64,000 bases of DNA. Origin: Emticicia sp. 21SJ11W-3. GTDB taxonomy: Bacteria; Bacteroidota; Bacteroidia; Cytophagales; Spirosomataceae. Every line of letters begins with the position of its first letter. The stretch's first letter is position 1. Both the position numbers and the translations under genes were made by a program. The notes beneath the pieces are model-generated. The model ran no database searches, was not told where the DNA came from, and saw nothing but the letters and a program-made list of their open reading frames with translations. The stretch is from NCBI RefSeq assembly GCF_024138715.1, contig NZ_CP092074.1:4526001-4590000 (forward strand). Reading direction: 5' to 3'. This document shows positions 19,271-28,422 of the stretch, one piece after another.

Positions 19271-20713
19271 TTAATTACCTATACCAGGGTTTGTCTGGAT
19301 TTCAGTCAAAGGAATACCAAAGATGTATCTTGGGTCTGATGGCTGAATTAAAGCACCAGCACCAAAAGAGTTAATTGGTTGACCTCTTCTCAGAATATCT
19401 ACTGTTCTGAAACCTTCAGCAAACAACTCAATACGTCTTTCAGTCAGAATTGCAGTAATCAAATCTGCTTTTGAAGGTGAACCAAAATCGTAAGTAGCAT
19501 CAGAACGACGGTGTACTGCTGTCAACAAAGCCAAGGCACGTGTTTGACTACCGGCTTCTGCCTCAGCTTCGGCAAGATTTAACAAAACCTCTGCATAGCG
19601 AATACTTGGTACAAAATCGATATATGGAGATACACCGCTGAATTTAGTACTTGACGGGAACGCAGCAACTGAAGTAGTTGGTACCATCAGTTTAGCTTTA
19701 CGATCATCAGAAGCTCTGAATTGTGCATTAGCATAGATACCCGTTGGACCCGTATTAATAAAATACTCAACGTTACCTGCATTGAAATAATACCCTAACT
19801 GGTTTTGTCCTCCCGGACCGTTTGTTTCAGCCATCGGGAATGAGAAAATAGACTCAACTGAAGTGTATGGAGCTCTGAAAACAGAAACTACATCTGCTTG
19901 CAATTCATGAGCAACTCTGTTGGCTGATTTGAAAGGAGAAGCAGCCGAAACAATTTTGTTGGCTTCTGTAATTACACCTGCGTAGTCTTTCTTTGCTAAC
20001 AATACACGGGTTTTTAAAGCAATTGCGGTGTTTTTGTGTGCTCTGGTTGTACGAAGCAAAGGGGTAGTGTAGTTATCTGGCAATTCATTTTCTGCCTCGT
20101 TCAGGTCTTTCAACACTTGCTCATAAATTTGTGCAACAGTGCTTCTAGGCAAATTATTATTGGCAGAAGTAACTTCACCCTTTAATCTTAGTGGAAGACC
20201 TGGTGATGCACCGTTATCTAATGCATACGGTTTAGCAAAAAGCTGCACTAAAGAAAAATAAGTTAGTGCTCTAATAAATTTTGCCTCGCCTCTGTAATTG
20301 GCAGCCAAAGTCGTACTCACTGCATTTGGATTGGCTGCTATACCTTCCAAAAACAAGTTGGCTCGGTTGATAGTCAGGTATCCCTGCACCCAGAAGTTAG
20401 CTATGTAAGTATCTGAAGGGTCCTGATTACCCTGATACGTAGAGTATCCGGTAACAGAGTTAGTAGTACGGTTTACAAATTCTTCAGCGCGGATATCGTT
20501 ATAAATCAAATAACGACCACCGAAAAGCGCACCACTCTTTGCTGAAGCATACAATCCTGTTATCTGCGATTCAACACGGGCAGGAGTACTGAAAACTGTC
20601 GCATCAGACAAGCTCAGTTCCGGAACAGCGTTCAGAAAATCTTCTTTACAAGAAGAAAGACTAAGCGTTAATGCCAATGATAGGAATCCTATTTTTTTAT
20701 TTAATATTTTCAT
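19271..20713 (-). CDS. susD-like: SusD/RagB-family nutrient-binding lipoprotein
   Basis: A 480-residue surface lipoprotein that lids a SusC transporter and binds the nutrient. The N-terminus has a lipobox (TLSLSSC, residues 17-23) and the family's start pattern (KEDFLNAVPE). Helical TPR-like repeats follow, for example AKFIRALTYFSLVQLFAKPY and VRYAEVLLNLAEAEAEAGS, and the C-terminus has RRIELFAEGFRTVDILRRG, all diagnostic of SusD proteins. It starts 21 bp after the SusC stop, so they are one operon. No glycoside hydrolase or peptidase sits beside the pair, so the ligand (glycan or peptide) cannot be assigned. Confidence 0.95.
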   Translation of the reverse strand: MKILNKKIGFLSLALTLSLSSCKEDFLNAVPELSLSDATVFSTPARVESQITGLYASAKSGALFGGRYLIYNDIRAEEFVNRTTNSVTGYSTYQGNQDPSDTYIANFWVQGYLTINRANLFLEGIAANPNAVSTTLAANYRGEAKFIRALTYFSLVQLFAKPYALDNGASPGLPLRLKGEVTSANNNLPRSTVAQIYEQVLKDLNEAENELPDNYTTPLLRTTRAHKNTAIALKTRVLLAKKDYAGVITEANKIVSAASPFKSANRVAHELQADVVSVFRAPYTSVESIFSFPMAETNGPGGQNQLGYYFNAGNVEYFINTGPTGIYANAQFRASDDRKAKLMVPTTSVAAFPSSTKFSGVSPYIDFVPSIRYAEVLLNLAEAEAEAGSQTRALALLTAVHRRSDATYDFGSPSKADLITAILTERRIELFAEGFRTVDILRRGQPINSFGAGALIQPSDPRYIFGIPLTEIQTNPGIGN

Positions 20714-20734
20714 AAAATCAATGTCATTTAGAAA

Positions 20735-23700
20735 TTAGAAACTTAAGTTAAGACCAAGCGTAAATTGTCTGCCTTGTGGAATTGAGTTACGCTCAATACC
20801 CATTGCATTATTAGAATCTCCGTTAGTTGAGATTTCAGGGTCAACACCGGTATACTTGGTTAGTAAGAAGGCGTTATTTACCTGCGCATACACTCTCATA
20901 GAAGTAATACCTGTTTTACCAAATGTACTAGGTACACGATAACCCAAAGTAGCTGTTTGCAAACGTAAGAAGTCTCCTTTCTCAACATTTTCAGAAATCA
21001 GGAATGATGAGCCGTTTGAAATGTTGTCTCCGTAGATTGCTTTGGGAATATTCGTGATATCACCAGGGTTTTTCCAAGAAGTTAATACTTCTACAGAGTT
21101 ATTCCAAACACGTTGGTCTCTCAAACCGGCTTTGCTACCGTTATAGATGTAATTCCCACCAGAGAATGTAAAGTTCAATCCTAAATCAAATCCTTTATAC
21201 TTCATAGTATTATTAAATCCACCATACCAGGTTGGCATTGTTCCTCCTAATATCACTTGTTGTGACGATGGAGACACAGTTGCTGAACCATCAGAAACTA
21301 AAGTCCATGCTGTTGCACCGCCAAGGTGATTGTATTGCACTTCTTTGCCGTCACGTGTAACGAAAATACGACGACCATTATCAGAGTTAACTCCATGAGT
21401 TACTACACCATAAATCTGACCCGCTGAATATCCAACCTTCGTGATATTTGTAGCTTCCAAACCAGAGGTATTAGTCAGGATTGGCGTGTTATCATCAACC
21501 ATGCTCGTAACCATATTTTTATTGGTAGAGAAGTTAATGTTGGTTGACCAAGTAAAACCACCTTTATTAATAGGCACTGCATTGATTGAAAACTCCCAAC
21601 CCTTGTTGTACATTGAACCAACGTTGGCAAGAATTGTATTACCAGGGATACCTTTTGAAGGTGCTTGCGGAACATCAAGAATCAAATTGTTGATGTCTTT
21701 GTTATACCAGTTAGCCTCTAACGTGATACGGTCATTCAGGAAGCTAACATCTATACCAATGTTAGTTTGTGCACTTGTTTCCCATTTCAGGTCTTTGTTA
21801 CCAGCCTGGTTAAATGCCAATGTAGCAGAGGAACCATATAAGCCAGAACCAAATGTAGAATATGAACCGTAAGCATTGTTTAAGTTACCGTTACCAACTT
21901 TACCCCAGCTTCCTTTCAAACGTAATGAAGAAAGCGTGTTACCAAAACCAAGAGATTTAAAGAATTCTTCTTCAGAAATTGTCCAACCTACAGACACCCC
22001 TCCGAAATCACCCCAACGGTTTTGAGCAGCCAAAGCAGAGTTACCATCACGGCGGTAGTTACCGCTAACAAAATATTTACCTGCATAGCTATAGCTAACA
22101 CTACCTAAATAGGCTTCAAAAGCCACTTGCGAAATACCATTACCTGCAGCAAGGTTCGTAGTGTAGTTACCCTGGAAATCCTGGAAGAAGAAGTCTGCCA
22201 AAGTCTGACGTTGTGCGCCCCAACTTGTATTTCTTCTTTTTTGAACATCTGAACCAGCCACGATAGTGATATTGTGCTTCTCAGCAAAGGTTTTCATGTA
22301 CTGCAAGGTATTAATCCAGTTCCAGTTGTCACCACGTACAGTCTGGTTATATGCATCACCTTGTGCAGCCCAACCGTCACCATTGAATGGGTTCCAGAAA
22401 CGGATGTTTTCAGTATTCCTGAAGTCCCAAGAGTAAGTAGTTTTATAGTTAAGGCCATCATATAGCTTCACTTCTGCACCCAGATTAGCAATTACGCGGC
22501 TAGTTTCAGAGGTGTTTTTATCTAAATCTCTCAATACGGCTGCATTAGGGAACTGCGCAGGTAACAAGTTATTTTTACGACCTACTGTATTGTTTTCAAG
22601 GTTATAAGAACCATCTGCATTATAAGCAGGCAGGTTTGGCACTTGAGCCACTGCTATACGACCCAACCCAGATGTAGCAAATGCACCACCAGTGTACGAA
22701 CCACTGTTAGGTGATTTGTTCATACTATTGGTATAGTTTATGTTTGCCGATAACTTCAACCAGTTAGTGGCCTGATGATCCATATTTAAACGACCTGAAC
22801 GACGCTGAAAGTTATTGGCCCTTAGGAAACCATCCTGATCTGAGAAACCTGCAGAGAAGTAATAAGTAGTTTTTTCTGAGCCACCCTGAACTGTAAGGTT
22901 ATGGTTTTGAGAAAATCCGGTTCTATAAACTTCTTTATACCAGTCAGTATCAATTAAGTTGCCATTGGCATCATAATTAGGAAGGAATGAGCGATTCTGA
23001 GCATCGCGTTGAGAAGCATTTATGGCATTGGGGTTGTTAGCTAATGCATTAGCAATTGCCATGTTTTTATGGTCCATGTACTGCTGTGCATTGAGTACAT
23101 CTGGTAAACGTACTGCATTGCTTACACCAGCCCAGCTATCAATACTTACTTTGGTTTTGCCTGCTTTACCACGTTTGGTGGTAATCAATAATACCCCTGC
23201 TGCAGCACGAGAACCATAGATGGCAGCAGAGGCTGCATCTTTTAATATGTCGATAGACTCAATATCAGCGGGGTTAATGTCTCCCAAAGGGTTGTTTGTA
23301 CTTGCGTTACCAGATACGTCACCTGTAGCGATAGGTATACCGTCAATTACAACCAATGGAAAAGAGCTCAATGAAAGTGAGCTAAGACCACGAACACGGA
23401 TAACCGGTGGGTTGTTTAGCAAACCGTTTGGCTGAACAATGTTTACTCCGGATGCCTGACCAGTTAAACCTTGAGAAAAACTTTGAACAGGACGTTCAGC
23501 AATCTGAGTCGCTTTAACTGTAGATGCCGCACCGGTAAACTCAGTTTTCTTCTGAGTACCATAACCAACAACCACAACCTCATTCAGTTGTTTGTTGTCT
23601 GCAACTAACTGAACATCAACGATTGAGCGTGTTCCAACTGCAATCTCTTGTGTTAATGTACCAATAAAACTAAAAATTAATGTTGCATTACCTGACACCG

Positions 23701-23893
23701 TTACTTTGTACACTCCTGATGCATCAGTCTGAGTTCCTTGTTTTGAACCCTTTACCGAAACACTCACACCAGGCAATGGTGACCCATCTTCTGAGGCCGT
23801 TACTTTTCCAGAAACAGTTCTCTCTTGCGCAGACACCTGCCAACCGGTTAAGATAATCCCCAGCATTAAGAGAAGTAGAAATTGTTTTCTCAT
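20735..23893 (-). CDS. susC-like: SusC/RagA-family TonB-linked outer-membrane transporter
   Basis: A 1052-residue energy-dependent importer. A signal peptide (1-22, ending VSAQ) is followed by a carboxypeptidase-regulatory-like beta-sandwich (about 25-105). Then come the SusC hallmark NEVVVVGYGTQKK, a plug with PVIRVRGLSSLSLSSFPLVVIDG and DIESIDILKDAASAAIYGSRAAAG (about 115-240), and a 22-strand-type barrel ending FTLGLNLSF. It works with the SusD protein encoded 21 bp downstream and with TonB-ExbBD in the inner membrane. No anti-sigma or hybrid two-component regulator is adjacent. The substrate is not determinable here. Confidence 0.97.
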   Translation of the reverse strand: MRKQFLLLLMLGIILTGWQVSAQERTVSGKVTASEDGSPLPGVSVSVKGSKQGTQTDASGVYKVTVSGNATLIFSFIGTLTQEIAVGTRSIVDVQLVADNKQLNEVVVVGYGTQKKTEFTGAASTVKATQIAERPVQSFSQGLTGQASGVNIVQPNGLLNNPPVIRVRGLSSLSLSSFPLVVIDGIPIATGDVSGNASTNNPLGDINPADIESIDILKDAASAAIYGSRAAAGVLLITTKRGKAGKTKVSIDSWAGVSNAVRLPDVLNAQQYMDHKNMAIANALANNPNAINASQRDAQNRSFLPNYDANGNLIDTDWYKEVYRTGFSQNHNLTVQGGSEKTTYYFSAGFSDQDGFLRANNFQRRSGRLNMDHQATNWLKLSANINYTNSMNKSPNSGSYTGGAFATSGLGRIAVAQVPNLPAYNADGSYNLENNTVGRKNNLLPAQFPNAAVLRDLDKNTSETSRVIANLGAEVKLYDGLNYKTTYSWDFRNTENIRFWNPFNGDGWAAQGDAYNQTVRGDNWNWINTLQYMKTFAEKHNITIVAGSDVQKRRNTSWGAQRQTLADFFFQDFQGNYTTNLAAGNGISQVAFEAYLGSVSYSYAGKYFVSGNYRRDGNSALAAQNRWGDFGGVSVGWTISEEEFFKSLGFGNTLSSLRLKGSWGKVGNGNLNNAYGSYSTFGSGLYGSSATLAFNQAGNKDLKWETSAQTNIGIDVSFLNDRITLEANWYNKDINNLILDVPQAPSKGIPGNTILANVGSMYNKGWEFSINAVPINKGGFTWSTNINFSTNKNMVTSMVDDNTPILTNTSGLEATNITKVGYSAGQIYGVVTHGVNSDNGRRIFVTRDGKEVQYNHLGGATAWTLVSDGSATVSPSSQQVILGGTMPTWYGGFNNTMKYKGFDLGLNFTFSGGNYIYNGSKAGLRDQRVWNNSVEVLTSWKNPGDITNIPKAIYGDNISNGSSFLISENVEKGDFLRLQTATLGYRVPSTFGKTGITSMRVYAQVNNAFLLTKYTGVDPEISTNGDSNNAMGIERNSIPQGRQFTLGLNLSF

Positions 23894-24134
23894 GTGATTG
23901 AAGGTTTGTTTAGTTTGTTTAAAAATTCTAAAGACACACTTAAAAAGTGGATGGTAAAATTATTAAAAAGCGATTAAAAAAAAAATGACATTAAATTTTG
24001 ATTAAAAAAACCAGCAGCAAATAAACGACTTTGTTGTACTTTTTTTAGTTATTTAACAGAAAATGCAGTAATAAACGGCAAAATTGGCAAACTTAATATT
24101 TTATTAAAATTTAAAATTTCAGAAATTCAGATGG

Positions 24135-24425
24135 TCAGACGTCTGCTACTCTGAATGGCTTTATCTCTATTGATTGCCAGACATTTTGCTGAATGTATGG
24201 CTCATTGCAGTACCAATTCTGTAGAGCTGCTTCATCTTCAAACTGAACTATCATTACTGAGCCTGTCATTTTCCCTGATTCATCAAGTATAGCACCACCC
24301 AAAATGAAGTGATTATTGGCTTTTAGGTCCCGGGCTCCGGCCAGGTGTGAGGGGCGGGCCGCCATACGGCGTTCTAAGGCCTGGGAATCCGTTCCATCAA
24401 TAGCGATGATGACATATTGATTCAT
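24135..24425 (-). CDS. YCII-related domain protein
   Basis: A 96-residue single-domain cytoplasmic protein with a ferredoxin-like alpha-beta fold pattern. It shows MNQYVIIAIDGTD at the start, then RPSHLAGARDLKANNHFILGGAI and MIVQFEDEAALQNWYCNEPYIQQNVWQSIEIKPFR, typical of YciI proteins (the conserved His/Asp region is RPSHLAGA). Members have been linked to small-molecule binding or dehalogenation-type chemistry, but most have no proven function. It lies upstream of SusC on the same strand with a 240-bp gap, so co-transcription is uncertain. Confidence 0.85.
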   Translation of the reverse strand: MNQYVIIAIDGTDSQALERRMAARPSHLAGARDLKANNHFILGGAILDESGKMTGSVMIVQFEDEAALQNWYCNEPYIQQNVWQSIEIKPFRVADV

Positions 24426-24918
24426 TAAACTACAATTTAGTTTAGAAAATTCCTTTAAGCGTTGCCAGAAGAACTTGTTAGTAATACTTTTTTCATTTGC
24501 CTGGCATTCTGTAAAACTTGCTGGTTTCAGTCATTAAAAGTAGGCCAACAAATTATTACAATTACCGGATTCAATAATACGAACGTATTATTGAATCAAT
24601 TCGCTGTGTTGATTGTACAAAGAATGTCTATAAATTTTAAAATTTAATTTCAGCAAATGAGCATTCATGCATAAAACTGGCTGTAAATATAGCCTGCCAA
24701 TTAATCTTTACTCTATTAAGCAGGTAGTTCTAAAAAGGTAAATTACCTGCGCGCCTATATTTATGGCCGGGTTAAACCGCCTGATAAAAAAAGCTCAATT
24801 TATGATACGTAAAACGAGGCTTGCCCTGATTATTTACGTAATTTGTTGAACTTATTACGTTAAAAAAGTACCTGTCTGTTGAACAAATTTAAAATTTGAG
24901 CTTCAACTTTCTTATTAT
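24426..24918. other. Long AT-rich intergenic region
   Basis: About 490 bp between the divergent YCII gene and the broken two-component gene. Its only striking element is a 30-bp palindrome at 24568-24597. I see no convincing ORF or RNA gene. Given the deletion remnant next to it, part of this could be decayed sequence. Confidence 0.45.
24568..24597. repeat. Perfect 30-bp inverted repeat
   Basis: Arms GATTCAATAATACG (24568-24581) and CGTATTATTGAATC (24584-24597) are perfect complements separated by AA. It is AT-rich and has no following T-run, so a standard terminator is unlikely. An operator, a hairpin target or a remnant of a mobile element end are possibilities. Confidence 0.6.
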
Positions 24919-25533
24919 ATGCCGCCATCCACTTTGACTTGTTTACTTGTTGATGATGATCAGGATGACCAGGAAATCTTTTATCTGGCACTAGAAGATT
25001 CAGGCCTTAATATGAAATGCCTGCTTAGTAACTCACTTAAATTTACCACAACTGACCCACAAATAAATATCACCTCTCATAAGCTCAGCTTTGCCGAAGT
25101 AAACTCGGTTATTGAACTGAATGCTAACAAAAGCTATTTCCTGATTGAAATTCACGATAACGGCATTGGCTTTGAGCAACAATATGCCAAGCAGATATTT
25201 ACTATTTTTCAGAGGCTCAACGACAAACAATCTTATGCAGGCACAGGTATTGGTCTGGCACTTTGCAAAAAAATAGTTGAAAACCATAAAGGGCACCTGT
25301 CAGCAACCAGTGAGCCGGGCAAGGGAGCAAATTTCATATTTACCTGCCGGCATCAGCAGCTTAAGTTTTTTGAACAAAAGAATCCGAACATAAAAAACAG
25401 TGAAAATGGCAACGCTACTATTGGTATTTGCGTGAACATACCAAAGGTGATGAAACACAAGCCGATTAACAGAGTAAAAATCTGCTTATCTAAAACGCTT
25501 TTGTGTTTCATCACCCTCAGGCAACTTATTTAA
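24919..25533 (+). pseudogene. Chimeric remnant: receiver start fused to histidine-kinase ATPase domain
   Basis: An intact 204-codon frame that looks like a deletion fusion. Residues 1-29 (LLVDDDQDDQEIFYLALEDSG) are the first strand and helix of a receiver, with the acidic pair but no phosphoacceptor aspartate. From about residue 34 it turns into the N-box of a kinase (LLSNSLKFTTTDPQ). A HATPase follows with DNGIGFE, the F/ATP-lid region QIFTIFQRLNDK, GTGIGLALCKK and a C-terminal GKGANFIF (to about 150). The receiver body, HisKA histidine and any sensor are missing. The final 55 residues are unlike either domain and contain a long hairpin. The ATPase resembles that of the phytochrome kinase. 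It is probably non-functional. Confidence 0.75.
25446..25515. repeat. 15-bp inverted repeat with 40-nt loop
   Basis: GGTGATGAAACACAA at 25446-25460 is perfectly complementary to TTGTGTTTCATCACC at 25501-25515. It falls in the unassigned 3' tail of the chimeric frame. It could act as the transcript's terminator stem or be the ends of a small inserted element. Confidence 0.55.
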
Positions 25534-25549
25534 AGAATATGGCTAACTA

Positions 25550-25948
25550 TTACAAACGATTGGGGTCTCTGTCCATATCTCCGTTACGGTTGTCCATATT
25601 CTTTTCTATTTCACGGTTTTCAGAGTAATCGGCGTTTCTGTTTACACCCTCGCGGTCTTGTTCACGGTCTCTGCCTTGTTCGTTCTGGTCTTTAGTCCAC
25701 TGGTCTGACTGCCCCTGCTGACCGCCGGAAGTATTACTTTGTTGGCCCTGCTGGCTGGTATTTCTGTTTCCTGATTGTTGGTTGGAATCACGATTGCCGG
25801 ATTGCTGACCCTGATTCAAGCCTTCCTGGCCTTGCTGGCCCTGATTCTGGCTTGATTGTTGGCCTTGTTGAGCGGTATCTCTGTTACCAGATTGTTGTGT
25901 AGACGGGTTTCTTTCGTCTTCTCTCGGATTATTCTGTGAACTTGTCAT
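25550..25948 (-). CDS. Gln/Asn/Gly/Ser-rich disordered protein with short repeats
   Basis: A 132-residue low-complexity protein. Residues 1-80 repeat variants of QQSGNRDxxQQGQQS at least three times. The C-terminal third is rich in Asp, Arg, Asn and Glu (WTKDQNEQGRDREQDREGVNRN, DMDRDPNRL). It has no signal peptide, membrane segment or hydrophobic core. Codon use looks real, and the repeats are imperfect at DNA level, so selection on the protein is plausible. Highly hydrophilic proteins of this kind often accompany desiccation or general stress in bacteria, but no function is assigned here. Confidence 0.7.
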   Translation of the reverse strand: MTSSQNNPREDERNPSTQQSGNRDTAQQGQQSSQNQGQQGQEGLNQGQQSGNRDSNQQSGNRNTSQQGQQSNTSGGQQGQSDQWTKDQNEQGRDREQDREGVNRNADYSENREIEKNMDNRNGDMDRDPNRL

Positions 25949-26244
25949 AATTGTAATAAGTTAAAGGATAAAATAAATAATTTAACATTATTTCTTAAAA
26001 AAATTCTATACCAAACCCATTAAACTCAAAAATGCAGGCATATTCTGTTTTTCCGAGGTTTAAATTTCTCAGCATCAACACAGTTGGGAAAATTAATAGG
26101 CAACGATTAGCGATTTCCTGGCCATTTGTGCGGCAATTTCTCCGTTTAATAAAATCGCCAGCCGAAATACCCCTGAATAATGGATGTCTGGCTTAAATTT
26201 TTACGAATTTTATACAGCATCAAGAAGTTTTTTCCAGAAAAGAC

Positions 26245-26982
26245 ATGTACATGAATCATTTTATTGGTTGTTCAGGCTTTTCCAATAAAGACTGGAAAGG
26301 TCAATTCTACCCGGATAGTCTGCAGTCGAAAGACTATCTGGCTGTCTATGCTGAAAATTTCAACTCGGTGGAAATTAATTCTTCATTCTACAGAAAACCC
26401 ACCACCAAAACTTTAAACAATTGGTACGACCAAACACCCGATGGCTTTGTTTTTTTTGTTAAAGCACCCCAGGCAATAACGCACATTAACCAGATGAATG
26501 GTGTGAATACCGAGATTGCCGATTTCTGTAAGCACATCAGTAATAGCCTGAGAGAAAAACTCGGTGGATTTCTGTTTCAGTTTCCGCCTTCTTTTCTGTG
26601 TACCAAAGAGAATATCAATCATATCATTGAAGGCCTTAATCACCGGTACCTGAATGTGGTGGAGTTCAGACACAAAAGCTGGTGGAATAACCAGGTTTAT
26701 GACTTACTGGCCGAGCAAGGTGTTGTTTTCTGTGGTGTAAGTATCCCCAAAGATATACCCGAAGAGGTAATCAGTAACCACCCTACTGCCTTGTATTACC
26801 GGCTGCATGGCAAACCGGAATTGTTTAAATCTGAGTATAGCGAAGAAACATTGCAGGAATTGGCCGAAAACATAAAAAAAAGCCAAAAAAACACTTATGT
26901 GTACTTTAATAATACATGGGGGCTGGCCGCTATTAATAATGCCAGATACCTGCAAAAGTTGTTGGCATCTGACCATATCTGA
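26245..26982 (+). CDS. DUF72 family protein (YecE-like)
   Basis: A 245-residue TIM-barrel-like protein of the DUF72 family. It shows the start pattern FIGCSGFSNKDWKGQFYP, then SVEINSSFYRKPTTKTLNNW, FFVKAPQAITH, FLFQFPPSF, VVEFRHKSWW and the C-terminal YVYFNNTWGLAAINNARYLQKL, all characteristic. ATG codons at 26245 and 26251 are both possible. The biochemical function of DUF72 proteins is unestablished; some work suggests nucleic-acid or metal association. It is a single gene with its own 260-bp leader. Confidence 0.92.
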   Translation: MYMNHFIGCSGFSNKDWKGQFYPDSLQSKDYLAVYAENFNSVEINSSFYRKPTTKTLNNWYDQTPDGFVFFVKAPQAITHINQMNGVNTEIADFCKHISNSLREKLGGFLFQFPPSFLCTKENINHIIEGLNHRYLNVVEFRHKSWWNNQVYDLLAEQGVVFCGVSIPKDIPEEVISNHPTALYYRLHGKPELFKSEYSEETLQELAENIKKSQKNTYVYFNNTWGLAAINNARYLQKLLASDHI

Positions 26983-27138
26983 TTACTTTGGCCTATATCA
27001 GCAGAAATACAAAACCTGAAAACAAGAATGACCGGATACTTTTAAGCACTTCAGGGGCGAGACTACACCTTAATTGTAGGTTAATAAAGGCATAAAGCAT
27101 AAATTGCAGCAGAATAATAATCTTTATTTGCTACGGTT

Positions 27139-27534
27139 ATGAAAACAACAAAAGCTGCTGCCCTGCGAACCTTACTTACGCTGTTTCCGCTCATTATTGC
27201 GTTTCATGTATCAGTGATGGCAGATGTAATTCCGTACACTATTGTGTGGGCAGGGAGAATCCATTCTACACAGGAAATGTATGTTTTTGAGGCGGTGTCT
27301 ATCGTTATCAATCTGCTGTTTATAACGGTGCTACTGCTGAAAGCACAATATGTAAAAAACAACGTACCCGACCGGCTGCTTAATAACATTCTCTGGCTGT
27401 TTCTGATACTTTTTTCGGTCAATACCATTGGTAACCTGATGGCCAAAACTTCATTTGAGAAATACGTCTTTACGCCCATTACCCTGCTTTCGGCCATTCT
27501 TATCTGGCTGGTTGTAAGAAAAGAAAAAGCCTGA
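27139..27534 (+). CDS. Small four-helix membrane protein of unknown function
   Basis: A 131-residue inner-membrane protein with about four hydrophobic segments (residues 10-32, 48-68, 80-100, 108-126) and a basic C-terminus (VVRKEKA). The ORF begins MKTTKAAALRTLL with no lipobox. It resembles unnamed Bacteroidota membrane proteins rather than a transporter or enzyme family I can name. It converges with the MpaB-like gene, their ends being 36 bp apart. Confidence 0.7.
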   Translation: MKTTKAAALRTLLTLFPLIIAFHVSVMADVIPYTIVWAGRIHSTQEMYVFEAVSIVINLLFITVLLLKAQYVKNNVPDRLLNNILWLFLILFSVNTIGNLMAKTSFEKYVFTPITLLSAILIWLVVRKEKA

Positions 27535-27570
27535 CGCTTAAACAACTACACCCCGCCTACCAGATGCGGT

Positions 27571-28410
27571 TTACATGCCCTGCAGTTTTTTATTGGCGTG
27601 ATAAGCTCTTGCATGGTTGATACTATCCGTTTTTGGCTTGGCCTTTGCTAAAGCCCCGTTGTTTAAAGCGTGTATCTGCTCGCTGTACTCAGCCGGAAGA
27701 AGAATATGCTTCACCAGCCCATCAATTTTGAGCTTGCGGCTCAATAAATACAGATTCAGTAATATTTTGCCCTTTGCCGAACTGCCGAAGTGCAACAGCT
27801 CAGACACCTTTGCCGGAACCACGAGTTTCTGGCACTCCAACAAAATACGGTAACGAGTACCGCCCAGATGTTTTTTATATTGTTTAAAAAGGTCTGCCGT
27901 GTAATGCCCGTTCACTAAGTCTGCCTGTAGATGCTCCTCGCGAGACTGTAGCCAACTGGCGTAATCTCTGGGCAGGTCTTTCAGGCCCATCCGTAAACCC
28001 ACCTCCGAAAAGACATTGAAAACTTCTTCTTTTTCTTCCAGGCTCAGTTTTCTTTCCAACAATTCATAAGCTACCACCCCATAATCAATCAGCATATACA
28101 GCACATCTCTGTAAGCCCAGTCGGGGATGCGTGCACCGCGACTCTGTTCAACGCCCTGATGGATACTGCTTATCTGGTCAATGGTTTTGATGGCACTTTC
28201 TCCGTCGGCAAAGACAATCATTTGTGCATAGCGGACAGTTGAAAATAGCCGCCCTAAGGGGTCAGACGGAATCTTGCCTGTAAAATACAGCCAGTCAACC
28301 GCTTTGTTGAGGGCAAATTCTGCCGCTGAGCCGGCAAAGATGAACAGAATCACATCTGAGTTGCCCCATATTTTTCTAACTATCGAGTGCTTGTCAACAA
28401 AATCATTCAT
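27571..28410 (-). CDS. Oxygenase MpaB-family (DUF2236) protein
   Basis: A 279-residue all-helical protein. FIFAGSAAEFALNKAVDWLYFTGKIPSDPLGRLFSTVRYAQMIVFADGE and the histidine in ISSIHQGVE match the N-terminal pattern of DUF2236/MpaB-latex-clearing-type proteins, some of which are heme b oxygenases. RIPDWAYRDVLYMLIDYGVVAYELL corresponds to the conserved central helix pair. The usual WVH signature is replaced here by a MLIDYG segment, so heme binding and activity are uncertain. It lies 12 bp downstream of the DUF2809 gene on the same strand, so they are probably co-transcribed. Confidence 0.7.
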   Translation of the reverse strand: MNDFVDKHSIVRKIWGNSDVILFIFAGSAAEFALNKAVDWLYFTGKIPSDPLGRLFSTVRYAQMIVFADGESAIKTIDQISSIHQGVEQSRGARIPDWAYRDVLYMLIDYGVVAYELLERKLSLEEKEEVFNVFSEVGLRMGLKDLPRDYASWLQSREEHLQADLVNGHYTADLFKQYKKHLGGTRYRILLECQKLVVPAKVSELLHFGSSAKGKILLNLYLLSRKLKIDGLVKHILLPAEYSEQIHALNNGALAKAKPKTDSINHARAYHANKKLQGM

Positions 28411-28422
28411 AACCGTTTCAAT

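Noticed and set aside
25690-25900. Short repeats resembling a CRISPR array
   Set aside because: They are coding Gln/Asn/Gly repeats with variable length and no regular spacers.
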